Positions 44,977 to 55,749 of a DNA stretch of 64,000 bases are shown here, piece by piece; the stretch's first letter is position 1; the number at the start of each line of letters is the position of its first letter. Below the pieces are notes generated by a model. It was given only the letters and a program-made list of their open reading frames with translations. It searched no databases and had not been told where the DNA came from. Origin of the DNA: Gnetum montanum (taxonomy: Eukaryota; Streptophyta; Gnetopsida; Gnetales; Gnetaceae); contig MNCI01009428.1 in the NCBI GenBank assembly GCA_015680685.1, forward strand, positions 455 through 64,454, written 5' to 3'. The translations under genes were made by a program, and so were the position numbers.

Positions 44977-45040
44977 GTATATATAGGTATATGTGACATG
45001 ATATCGTGTATGGGATATCGCGACCTATCGATAATTAAGG
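44977..45040 (-). promoter_or_regulatory. Internal promoter-like segment of element D
   Basis: On the minus strand: GATATC words at 45019-45014 and 45005-45000 in CpG-rich context (GTCGCGATATCCC, CACGATATCATG), then CCTATATATACG. The same GATATC words occur in D's own LTR U3. The TATA lies about 475 nt upstream of the ORF3 ATG, which is preceded by an acceptor-like TGATTGCAG. Confidence 0.6.
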
Positions 45041-46349
45041 CACACACAATATACCAAAATTTTAAAGATTTTTCTGAAATGAATGATGGAAACTAAGGAC
45101 ATGTGGACAAGTGTTAAAGGGTTCCAGGGTAATTTAGCTAGTTTTGAAGGCACGAATAATTATTTGTGAAGGCCTTAGGTGGTAAGTGAGAGAAAAAGGT
45201 CATGTGATGGTTCATAGGAACGGTGGAATTCAGAGGGATAGTAATAGGGGAAAGAATATCGTGGAAAAGACACTGAGGGTAATAGATGGTGTGTGTGAGC
45301 TATGTTATGCGTGAAAATTACAAAAGATTACATAAGTGGGTCCTCCCCAAAGCAGGTTTCAACCTATAATGCCCTTGTGTAAGCACACTTAAAAGTGTCC
45401 ATGGGCACTAGAAGGGTTAAATGTAATCCACACTGGTTCCACAAAACACACATACATGTAAGTAGCACCAGAATGAGGTCAAAATTCTACACTACACAAG
45501 ACACGAGTTATAATTACATGGACAGCAAGATGAGATGGGGTATAGAAGGGACTGTAGAGATGGGGACATGAGGTAACTGACCCAGGGCACAATGAATCCT
45601 GCATGTAAAGCATGATTAATGCATCATTGACATGTCATTCCAAGATCAGGACCAAGTCCATTCCTCTAAGCAGTGACACTGCATTGTTTCATCCCATGAT
45701 GAGTGACTATGAGAGTACCATAACAGCAAGGCGTATGATCACTTGACATTTTCTTTCATTTTTTTCATTTCTTGTCTCTCTTTTTTTTCTTTTTTTATTG
45801 CTGAATCTAGGGAAGCTGCCAACCTTTAGGCATGGGTGCATGTATTTCTAGTGGGATCCCCTAGAACACCATTGGATTTTTGAGTGCCTTTTGATTACTC
45901 TTACTCCCATTTTGCTTTAGATCTACAAGGATCTTAGTACAACCACATTGCATGATAACTCTCACAAATGTCACCAAAGAGAATCTACAAGTCCCCTTGA
46001 TGTTACACCCTGATCATTCCCTCTTGATTGATTCTTCTTCATTCTGGGTACAATGAACACAAAATTAATTTTTTTAAGTTTTAAGAATGTCAAGAATATC
46101 ATTGTACCCTTGAAAAAAACCTCTTATTCGTAGAATGGATGAGTGGGTGCAATGGGCTCACTGTCTAAATAATTGATCACTTGAGACTTGATAACATAGA
46201 ACACACCTCAACCAACAAGCCACATGAGTGTTTTATTCATAGATGAGATTACTTATAAAAAGATAAAAATACAAAAAGATAAAATAAGAAATTGAAAAAT
46301 GAAAAAATGGAAAACAAAAAATTGTAAAATTAAAGAAAATAAAAAATAT
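45041..46349 (-). other. Spacer of element D between gag and internal promoter
   Basis: Non-coding. It corresponds to the post-integrase spacer of the other elements: the minus strand has GCACCCACTCATCCATTCTAC (around 46130-46150) as in 13356-13381, and GGACCCACTTATG near 45330 as in E near 50970. An A/T-rich low-complexity patch lies at 45745-45800. Confidence 0.6.
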
Positions 46350-48078
46350 TTATTAACCCTGCTTGTTATTAGAATAGGGGATATCCCACATAACTAAGTG
46401 GTTGAGCATGGAAAGGATTAATAAATGAAAGATGAGGATCCTTGCATGTATGAAATATTGAAACTTGATCATACTTACCCCATTGGGGTTCACACACCTA
46501 ATTATAGTAAGCACAGTGGGGCAATTTGTAAGATGTGGCTCTTGGATAAAGAGTTGATCCACTATGATATTTGAGACCATAAGATGGTATGCAAGGATTG
46601 GGGTGTCACCCTCCATGGCTGTGTTCATTGGGCTGTATGGTTTTTGGAGTGTTAATTGGTGGCCTTGATGAAGTTACACAAGGTGCTAGGTTCGAAGAGA
46701 AGGATGCACCACAGTGTTGGACTTGTGCTGAGTTGGAAAATGTAGTGGCCTTGGAACTGTGTTGTTCCTTCCTACGGTCATGTCTAAAGAAGGGACATTT
46801 TTGATGTTGAGGAGGCCTCTTACTACTATTGGAAATAGTAGCACAAGTAATATTCATGGGTTATTGCTGTGGTGTAGACACTTCAGGAACAGTTGGTGGC
46901 GATGTAGAAGGAGGGAAAGGATGAGAATGTTGAAATCTAGGAGAAGTGTGAGGCACACAAGGTGGTGATTGTGTGGAGGACATGGGCTGATAGTATTGAG
47001 GAGAATGATAATGCAATGGTATAGAGTATGTTGACCCAGTTAGGGGAAGAGGATGTTAAACTAGATAAGCCTTTAGATTTGGATGATACGAAGGGTGTCT
47101 CCAATTTAGGGGTGGCTTCCTCCACGACTGGGATTGTTGCCACTATGATTGAACACAGTAGCTCTATATGAACTCTGGGTGTAACGTGCTTCCCCAATGC
47201 TCATATAAATGTAACAAGATTGGGCAATGGCCCTTGGGGTGATTGTATAGGCAAATGTTACATTCATACATATGATTGTCAATTGAGCCCTTATCTTCCT
47301 CATCCCTTCTTTCTGATTATCTAATGATATTTTGTCCTACTTCTCGAGTTTTCAAAACTCTATTTTCAATAATATCGATATATTCTCCACATTTTTTATG
47401 CATCCATTCCAACATCTTATTAATCTCTTCCTTAACTTCCTCTAATGATTCTTGTACTGGCAAAGATGGTTCTTCCTCCTTGAGATAGGTTGATTTCTCC
47501 TTTTGATGATTATGGACCTTTGTTAAGTTGAGATTTTGGTCCCGTTGATGCCTCTCCCATCTAGCCATTTCTCCTTCTTCTTTTGCTACCCGCTTAATAA
47601 GCTCTTGGAATTGATGGGTTCATAGTTCGTATAGNNNNNNNNNNNNNNNNNNNNNNNNNNNNNNNNNNNNNNNNNNNNNNNNNNNNNNNNNNNNNNNNNN
47701 NNNNNNNNNNNNNNNNNNNNNNNNNNNNNAGGCATCATAGAAGGCTTGTAAATGTTGTTGCGGATCTAATTCATAGCCTCCTAAAAAATTGGAAAAGTTA
47801 TTTAAATTAAGCCTGGGTAGGCGGCTCTCTTTACGATGCCTACAGGAGATTCGAACAGCCTCTTGTATTTGTGTTAGACTTGTAGTGGCCAGTAGGGGTT
47901 CATCGTCATCGAGTAAGTTATGCTTTCATGTGTTGGGATGATGCTACCTTCATTTATGTTTATAAGAAACCCCCACCTCAGATTGTGTACTCCAATCTTC
48001 ATTGTCATATAATTCGTTGGTTCTCTAATGAATTTCCTCACTAGGTATGGCATTATCATAGTCTTGTAGGAGAGGCAT
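46350..48078 (-). pseudogene. gag: gag of element D, shortened at the N-terminus, with a gap
   Basis: Proposed start ATG at 48078 (MPLLQDYDNAIPSEEIH); the family's usual MSSS...HLDEYV block is not found, so D's Gag is shorter or replaced at its N-terminus. Capsid homology begins with 'FLGGYELDPQQHLQAFYDA' just before the 95-N gap (47635-47729). After the gap come a Glu/Lys-rich helical block ('LEEVKEEINKMLEWMHKK') and a good zinc knuckle, CNICLYNHPKGHC (about 47250-47212). 'HQKCPFFRHDRRKEQ' then matches 'KPRKCPFFRP' of the 13.2-kb gag. The C-terminus fades near 46350. Stops and frameshifts are moderate. Confidence 0.75.
47635..47729. other. Assembly gap
   Basis: 95 N inside the gag of element D. 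Confidence 0.99.
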
Positions 48079-48200
48079 GGTTGTGCAATTGTGTGTGAAT
48101 TTATATGTGATGTTTTATAATTATTTCTTCCTAAAAGATATATCAATAATTCCTATACAATGACCTTGTATGATATAACTAATCTAGATAACTAGCACTA

Positions 48201-48218
48201 TCCCTGGCAACGGTGCCA
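48201..48218 (-). other. Primer binding site (tRNA-Asp) of element D
   Basis: The plus strand reads TCCCTGGCAACGGTGCCA, 16 of 18 with the tRNA-Asp 3' end plus CCA; both differences are C-to-T. Best preserved site in the window. Confidence 0.9.
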
Positions 48219-48219
48219 A

Positions 48220-49021
48220 TGATGAGTGGCGAGGTACCCCTACACTCAACCATACAAATACGAGAGTTTCACGCACGATCTAGTTGAACTTTGTAGATGG
48301 GCTAATTGTGGTATCTAGACAATTACTCATAGATCATAGTTCATTGTCTTCCCACCTAGACTAGTATTAGCTTTGTCACATATGGTTTTGTCCATAGTGA
48401 GGTGTATGGTGTGTTCCTATGCTAATGCTACTCTTGGGTATGATGGTAAATAATATTAACTACGATAGGAGAGAGAGGGTGTGAGATAATCTAAACTAGC
48501 CTAAGTGCAATGAGCATCCATTCCTTAATCATCCGTACACATCTTGGACCTCGTGCATGACTACCACTGGGATTACCAAGCGCATGGCCTAAGTACACTA
48601 CTGGGTTACCAAGTAGTCACGCTTAAATGCTCGTGATTAAGTCATACTCATTCCATGTTTAAAAGGAGTTCAGGGTGAAGAGATATTAACTAAGAAAGTA
48701 GTAAATAACAATAACAATTAAATAATTAAGCTAAGTGGATGCTACAATGATGAAGTAATCTCGATCTTTATTGTCGATCATGTGCGTGTCCAAGTACGTC
48801 ACACTCGAATAAGGATGTCGTACAATTACAATCATCACACTACCGGCATGCACTGGGAGGAAAGGGTTGAGAGAAAAAACTACTAAAAAAATAAACACTT
48901 GAAAGAAAATTCTAAAAAACTGCCTACCAAAATTGTCTACCTCTTATTTATAGATGAGGAGACAGGCCACGATATCGCATCTAGGCTGCGATATCACAGC
49001 CAACAAAATGATAACTCATCA
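48220..49021 (-). repeat. 5' LTR of element D
   Basis: On the plus strand TGATGAGTGGCG to AACTCATCA; 802 bp. The U3 has two GCGATATC/CGATATCGC words. It pairs with the LTR at 40757-41568. Confidence 0.9.
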
Positions 49022-49241
49022 CTTACCAATTCAAATATATAAATCATAATTAAAAAAATAAAAACCTCTGTGGTTTCAAAAGAAGAGTTTCCAATGTCAG
49101 ATTTTTTCATAGGTTGTTTATATACTTTTTATGACATCAAAATACTAATGGCTTTGAGATTCTAAAAATTTTGCAGAAGAATTCATCTTAGTTATTTTAT
49201 TTATTTCTAGAAATAAAATCATATAATAAAGCATTCAAACT

Positions 49242-49315
49242 ATTTGGGTGGTGTAGTTGGTTATTACGTTATTCTCACACACTAAAGGTCCTTGGTTTAA
49301 GTCCAAGACATAGCA
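49242..49315 (+). pseudogene. tRNA-Val(CAC)-like relic 3
   Basis: ATTTGGGTGGTGTAGTTGG, anticodon arm with CTCACAC loop (anticodon CAC), then GGTCCTTGGTTTAAGTCC, in which the B box GGTTCGA has become GGTTTAA. Differences from plant tRNA-Val(CAC) are mainly transitions. It lies 220 bp outside element D. Confidence 0.6.
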
Positions 49316-49329
49316 TTTTAATATTTTTG

Positions 49330-50870
49330 TTTTTACAAAATAATATTCGCAATCAATTTTTGATTCAATTTGGGCATAACTTTTTCAGTAAAGTACCATC
49401 AACATTGAGTGTTGGTTGAATATTTAACCTTTATGCAACCTTCCCCATAAAGTGTCAAAACATTATCTGCAATCAATTTTCAACTCAAACTAGGCACAAC
49501 TTTCCTAGTAAAGTGTCATCCATGTTGAGCATTGGTTGAACATTTAACCTTAGCATAACTTTTCAAATAAAGTGCCAAGTTTTAAACTCAAGACACAAAA
49601 TTTTAGTATAATTTGTACAACCTTTATATTATCTATAATCAATTTTCAACTCAACTTGGGCACAAATTTCCCATCCCAATAAAGTGCCAACAGTGTTGAG
49701 TGTTGGTTGAACATTTCACCTATGCACAACCTTCCAAATAAAGTGCCAAGTTTTGAACTCAAGATAACATTTTAGTATAATTTGTATAACCTTTCTAGTC
49801 AAATGCTAATTTTTGAACTTAAGACACAACATTTTACTATAATTTGTATAAAATAGTATCTACAATCATTTTTCAACTGAACTTGGGCACAACCTTCCCA
49901 CTTAATTGCCAATGGTTGAACACTCAACCCATGCATAACCTTCCCAATAAACTGACAAGTGTTGATCTCAAGATAGCATTTAATCATAATTTATAATGAA
50001 ATAAGTATTAGTAATGAATTTCCAATTCAACCTAGGTACAACCTACCCAATAAAGTGCCTCGGATTGAACTCAAGTTAATTTGGATGGCAATTGACGATG
50101 TCCAAACTTTAAATCACAGGTACAGATAGATTTAACTATAGATTTTCTAACAACATTCTAGTATTTTTTTTTAACAAAACATATCTACAATCATTTTTCA
50201 ACTCAACCTGGCACAACCTAACCAATAAAGTACCCAAGGTTGAACTCAAGTCAATTCTATGTATGATTTAGATGGTAATTAACTATGTCCAAACTTAAAA
50301 CCATAGGCATAAATAGATTTGACTATAGATTTTCTAATAGAATTCTAGTATTTTTTTTAAAAGAAAAACATATCTACAATCATTTTTCAACTCAACTTGG
50401 CACAACCTAACCAATAAAGTGCCCAAGGTTGAACTTAAGTTAGTTCTAAGCATGACCTGGATGGCTACTAACTATGTCCCAACTTTAAACCATAGAAAGA
50501 TAGATTTGATTATAAATTTTCCAAATCCAATCATAGTTTTCTTAGAACATCATAGTACTTCCTAAAATCAAGTCAATTCAACATATGATCTCAATGACTA
50601 TTGACTATGTCCAAACTTTAAACCATAGGCACAGACATATTTAACTATATATTTTTCAAATCCAACCATAGTTTTTTGAAAAACTCCTAATATACATCTA
50701 GCAAAGCCTCAAAAAGTGCCCATGTTTGAACTCAAGACACAACATTTAGTATTATTTGTACAAAACAACAATTTTTCAATTTAACCTAAGCACAACTTAC
50801 CTAGTAAACTGTCCAAGGTTGAACTCAAGTCAAATATATGTATGATTGCAAGACTACTTTGACGCTAAAA
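49330..50870. repeat. Long degenerate tandem array
   Basis: At least eight diverged copies of a unit containing ATCAATTTTCAACTCAACYTNGG, CACAAC-TTCCCAATAAAGTGCC and AAGGTTGAACTCAAG. The spacing varies between copies (roughly 100 to 200 bp). Later copies (50080-50700) add a block around AACTATGTCCAAACTTTAAA and AGATTTAACTATAGATTTT. Confidence 0.8.
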
Positions 50871-50879
50871 TAGGGAAAA

Positions 50880-52329
50880 ACTAGATGGCTATCTAGGTGA
50901 TTAAATGTTCAATTAGCCTATGGTTAGGAAATTTAACCTATGGTAAACTAAAAGAGATGCAAGTAGGTCCTTCCCAAAGAAGGCATATGCATAAAAGCCC
51001 TTGCATATCCACATCACAAGGAATTCGTAGGCATTGTTTATGATAAACACTTAATTTATTTTAAGTTAAGATTCCTATCCATATGGGGGATTGTCTTGGG
51101 ATTATGCAAACTAGAAAAAAAACTATCAATTTACCATGATAGGAGATAGTGAGGTGAGAGCTAGTGGAGTGAATAAATGGTAGATGAAAAACAATGGATA
51201 GGTGAACTACATCCTAGTCACATAAGATCCTTGATGAATTATGTGATTAGAAGATTTGTTACCAATTCATTCCAAGTTCATTCCAATTACAATGACATCA
51301 CATTAAGATGTTTCTCTTTTTCTATCATCAAGAGCCGAAGAGAATGGTTAAGAATAACCATCACTCCAAGAGAAGTAGAAAAGAGAAGAAGGAAGTAGGA
51401 GGCCCTTAATTAGAGGAGTGCCTTCAGGCATGAGAAACATATCTTTCTAGCCTTATAACTAGTACTTGTAATCCATGAAATTGTCTAAGAGGTGTGCTCT
51501 TAATTTTCATTATTATTGTGTGTGTGTTCTTTTTTTTTTTTTTTGACAGGAACCATACCATGCAAAGACATGCTTCCTTTTATGGTTCACAATAGGAGTG
51601 ATTATATACCAATGTAGAATCATAGAAATTAAGATGGAAGTTGAGAAAATAATGCAATAAATTCTCTTGAGATCACAACCTTTTCCATTTGCACTTAGTT
51701 CTTTCCTAGTTCATTGGATAATAAGATCATATGTTACTTTTTAGTTTGAATGTGAAAGAACTTTTATGGTACCATGACATATACTCCATATGAAATAGAT
51801 GAAATGGGTGGATACCATGAGCTCACTACTTAATACCAAAAGAAAGTTGATAGATTATTAGTAAAGGACATAATCCAAAGAAAAAATCGACCAATTGTAA
51901 ATTAATCAAAATTTCTATAGCTACATTCAAATACTTTTAAATTTTCCTAGTATTAATGAAATGAAATTTGAGATTTTGACTAAGACTAATTTAAACAAGC
52001 AGAAAATAATAAGAAAATAACAAAGGAAAGAAAAACATATAAAATATTTTTAAAAATGAAAAACATATAAAGAACATTGGAAAATAAAGGAAGAGAAAAT
52101 CCTGTATTCTCATCAAGATTTATTATATATGGACATCTCCCCCATGACCAAGTTGAAGGAAGGAGATTAAAAAAAATAGGCCATGCATGATCTTGATATG
52201 AGGTATTGGTTTTATTATTGGTTACTTGGTATTTCATAAATAATTTAAGTTACTGGATGTTGACTAAGATGTACTTGTGAGGACTTGTTGGGTTGTAAAT
52301 TATCATGACTTAAGAAGAAAAAGTTGATT
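50880..52329 (-). other. Post-integrase spacer of element E
   Basis: Non-coding; resembles the spacer of D: on the plus strand AAGTAGGTCCTTCCCAAAGAAGG (50961-50983) pairs with AAGTGGGTCCTCCCCAAAGCAGG (45333-45355), and TGGGTGGATACCATGAGCTC (51805-51824) with TGAGTGGGTGCAATGGGCTC (46139-46158). Confidence 0.55.
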
Positions 52330-55300
52330 GAATAATTTAAGATCCTTCCCATAATTTCTGAAACTTAGTTCATAGTAGCACATTGATGGGATTCTAATAA
52401 AGAACGTTATCTCTAGATTGGAATGTAACTTTCCTTATCCATGAGTCATGATGTTGCTTGTTGTATGCTTTTTGTACATAATTCATCATTATGGCTACTC
52501 GTTAGTTTTCATCTAGCATATTGAGTATCATAAGATGTTGTTTTTATGCTAGGTTAATATCTAGATCAAGTTCATTGGCAGTTGTGAGTGTATGGATTTT
52601 GTCTTAGATTTGAAGTTTAGGTAACTTTATGTACACTAACTCATAAGAAGAGTACGCTATAGGAAGTTTTTATTTAGAGCAATATGCCCAAAGGAAAGAA
52701 TTGAGTTTGATGCTCCATTCTTTCCTATATCTATTTATGGTTCATATTAAGATTCTTGTAATCTTCCTATTGGTAACCTTAGCTTGACCATTCACTTGGG
52801 GATGATAGGAGGTTATAATTTTATGTTGCATCCTTAAGCATTAGATTAATTTGTAAAATTTAAACCCCATAAAATATGTTCCATTATCTAAAATTAGGGT
52901 TCTAGATAAAACAAACCTATTTATTACTTGTTGTTGAACAAATTAAGTTGTAGTGCAAATGTATAGTTAGATATGAATACAACTTTAGCCCACCTGATAC
53001 AGTAGTCAACAATAACTATAATGTAGGCATTCCCATTGAACATGGAAGTTATGGCTCCCATGAAATCAATACTTCAAATGTTGAAAGGCTTTAATGGTTA
53101 GATCCACTATTGAGGTCCTTCCATTATAGTTTTTATTCTTCCATTGTGCTAACATCTCTCATACAGGGAGAAATGATGAAAATTCTTGAAGGTGATTGGC
53201 CAAAAGTATCCTACCCTGATAATCTATATGGCTATCCTTATTTCTACATAATGATTCCTACAAGAACCTTTGTAAGCATCTTGAAGGAATCACAACTAAT
53301 TTGCATTGGGTACACATCATCATACATGCCCATCAACATAAACCTTGTAGAGGTTGCCTTCAATTTCCATATAATGTATAACTTGGTGAAGAAACTATTG
53401 TTTCTTCTAATTATCCCATTCTAGGGTAGTCTCTTATGTGAGTAGATATGAGAGAAACTCATCATACTAATTAGTATCCTTTGGTGTTTGAACTTAAATG
53501 GCCTTAGCAAAGAGAAGTTCATTTGGAAATCAATTAGATAAAGGTTCTTTATCCTCATTTCAATCCCATCTTAACTAAGAAAAATGATTGGAAAGTACAT
53601 TCTTGGTCCCTTTCCTATCCATCATGATAAGATTAAATTCTTGTAAAATCACAAACCAACATATAACATGGGGGCTTACCACTAGTTTATTCATTAGGAT
53701 TCAGATTGTTTCATGATCCATGTGCATAAAAATTAGGTATCCAAGCACATAGTGCCTAAATTTTTTTAAGGCATACACCATTACCATGATTTCATTTTTA
53801 GTGGTGGTGTAGTTAAGCTATGCATCCACAATGGTCCTAATTGCATAATGGATATAATATAAACATTTTTAATCATCCATTTATGTAAGTACCACTTCCA
53901 AAGCATAGTTAGACACATTTATCTTGATGTGAAATGGCTTAGAACAATCTAGCATGCATAGGATTGGAATTTCTATGAAATTTTACTTTTAGTGTTGGAA
54001 TGCTTGCTTGCATCTGCTGATCCATACAAAGATTGCATTTTTCTTTATAAGTTCTACTAGTAGTTTGAAATATCTAGAAAAAATCTCGATGAAGCACCTA
54101 TAGTAACCAACATGGTCAAGGAATGGCCTCACATCTTTAATAGTTTGAGGTTGTCTAATTATTCCTTCGATGATCCTTACATTTTTAGGGTCCACCTCTA
54201 TTCCTCTCTTTAAGACTCTATGCCCTAATACAATGTCATCTTGGATCATCAAGTGGCTCTTCAACTAGTTAAGCCATACGTTTATCTACACATGGCATTT
54301 TAATACCTACTTAAGATGTTCCAATGCCTATTCAAAGTTAATATCATAGGTGGAGAAGTCATCCATGAAGACCTCCACACCATTACCAATCTACTATTGA
54401 AAGATACTTAGGACTAAGTACTTAAAAGTCATAGGAGCATTACAAAGATCAAAGGACATCTTTTTATATACAAAAGTCCCAAGTGACTATTAAAAGTAGT
54501 CTTGGCCTAGTCTTTTGATGCTATTTGAATTTAGTTATAGAAACACTTGGTTCATAAATGGTAATGGCAACTGATCTTTGAATATAGCCATGTTCAACAA
54601 CTAGAAGTCTATACAAATCCTCCACTATCCTCCTCTCTTTGACACAACAATGAGTTGACTTACCCACTCACTATCTACCATAGGATAGATGAATCATACT
54701 TTAAGAAGTTTCTCAATCTCATTTTTAATAACATGTTTCATCTTGCGGTTCAACCCTCTCTATGGATGCTTCTTTGGTTTGATGATGGAGTTTCTATAGA
54801 GCTGATGTTGGCATATTCGTGAATCTAAACTAGTTAACTCATTATATCACTAGAAAAATGATATTGATCATTTGTTAATAAATTTTAGCATCTTTTCTTT
54901 AGTGAGACTGACATTAATCATTATTGGCTTAGCATTATCAAGAAAGAAATATTTAAGTATTTTTAGTAAAGATTTTAATTCAAGGGATTCTTATGTAAAG
55001 TCTTTAGAAATTTCCAACTCTCCCTAATTTAGTTCTACCTCTTTCTATAAGAATTGATTCTAAATTTATTCCATTTCATCCATCTTATCAATATAAGCAC
55101 TTGTGAGGAGCTCAAATAGTTCCATGCATACTATTAAATTAGAGTCATCATCTATTGTCAGCAAGTGAGTACCTTCTTGTTATGTGGTTGTTGCATATAG
55201 GCATCTATGAATTTTGGATGTTTTGGCATATCTATTACATTCTATCATCGATGTTCTTTTCATGGCTCATGTTTTCTATATATAATTGCATCCTATGTCA

Positions 55301-55749
55301 TTGTACGTGATGCATAGAATTCTTTTCTTCTTTATTTTTCCAAATTCATATTCCTTGAAGATCTCCAAGGAAATGTCTCTGATTCCTAGCTTGGCATTAA
55401 TGGTGCTGAGCCAAGTGTTTTACATGATAATATAAAATTTTCCCTTACAATTGTCTATATGAATTACTAGGAAATCCACTAGATAGGACCATCCATAAAC
55501 GATGGTCACAATATCCTTCACCAATCCTAAGAAAATAGTGATGGACTCATCAACAAGCACTAATATGATATTACATTCTTTTTAGTGGAGGTAGGTTCCA
55601 AGTTTTATACACCTCTTGGGAGATTAAGTTTTCCCTAAAACCTAAGTCTAGTAAAGCCTTTTATAGATCATTTCCTACAATTTGTAAGTAGATTATAGGA
55701 CTTTTAGGATTAAATATTTTTCTAGGAAGGTATCTTACCTTAATTTAGT
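52330..55749 (-). pseudogene. Protease-RT-RNaseH-integrase of element E (heavily decayed)
   Basis: From the right: a protease remnant ('KALLDLGF', near 55655), a linker, then RT blocks ('SEWVSQLIVVSKRGG' near 54680-54640, and the catalytic VEVFMDDFSTY near 54375-54345 with both Asp kept). The open stretch 54264-53989 carries 'VLGHRVLKRGIEVDPKNVRI', 'FLDHVGYYRCFIEIFSR' and 'LLVELIKKNAIFVW'. RNase H follows ('NYALEVVLT', 'YVLGYLIFMHMDHETIW', near 53900-53690), then integrase ('SIDFMGAITSMFNGNAYIIV' near 53060, and later parts in shifting frames). Both stops and frameshifts occur, unlike the frame-intact 13.2-kb copy. Confidence 0.8.

Larger units (their letters stand above)
40757..49021 (-). 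mobile_element. Element D: full-length pol-less element with gag and ORF3
   Basis: Minus strand, read from the right: 5' LTR (49021-48220), tRNA-Asp primer site (48218-48201), gag (48078 to about 46350), spacer, internal promoter-like segment (45040-44977), ORF3 (44502-41760), purine tract (41577-41569), 3' LTR (41568-40757). Flanks are CTTAT (left) and CTTAC (right), a target duplication with one substitution. There is no protease, RT, RNase H or integrase: gag homology ends near 46350 and the post-integrase spacer of the family begins. It is a non-autonomous derivative that must have used enzymes of a relative. LTRs differ by about 9 percent by hand count, close to the 13.2-kb element. Confidence 0.85.
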
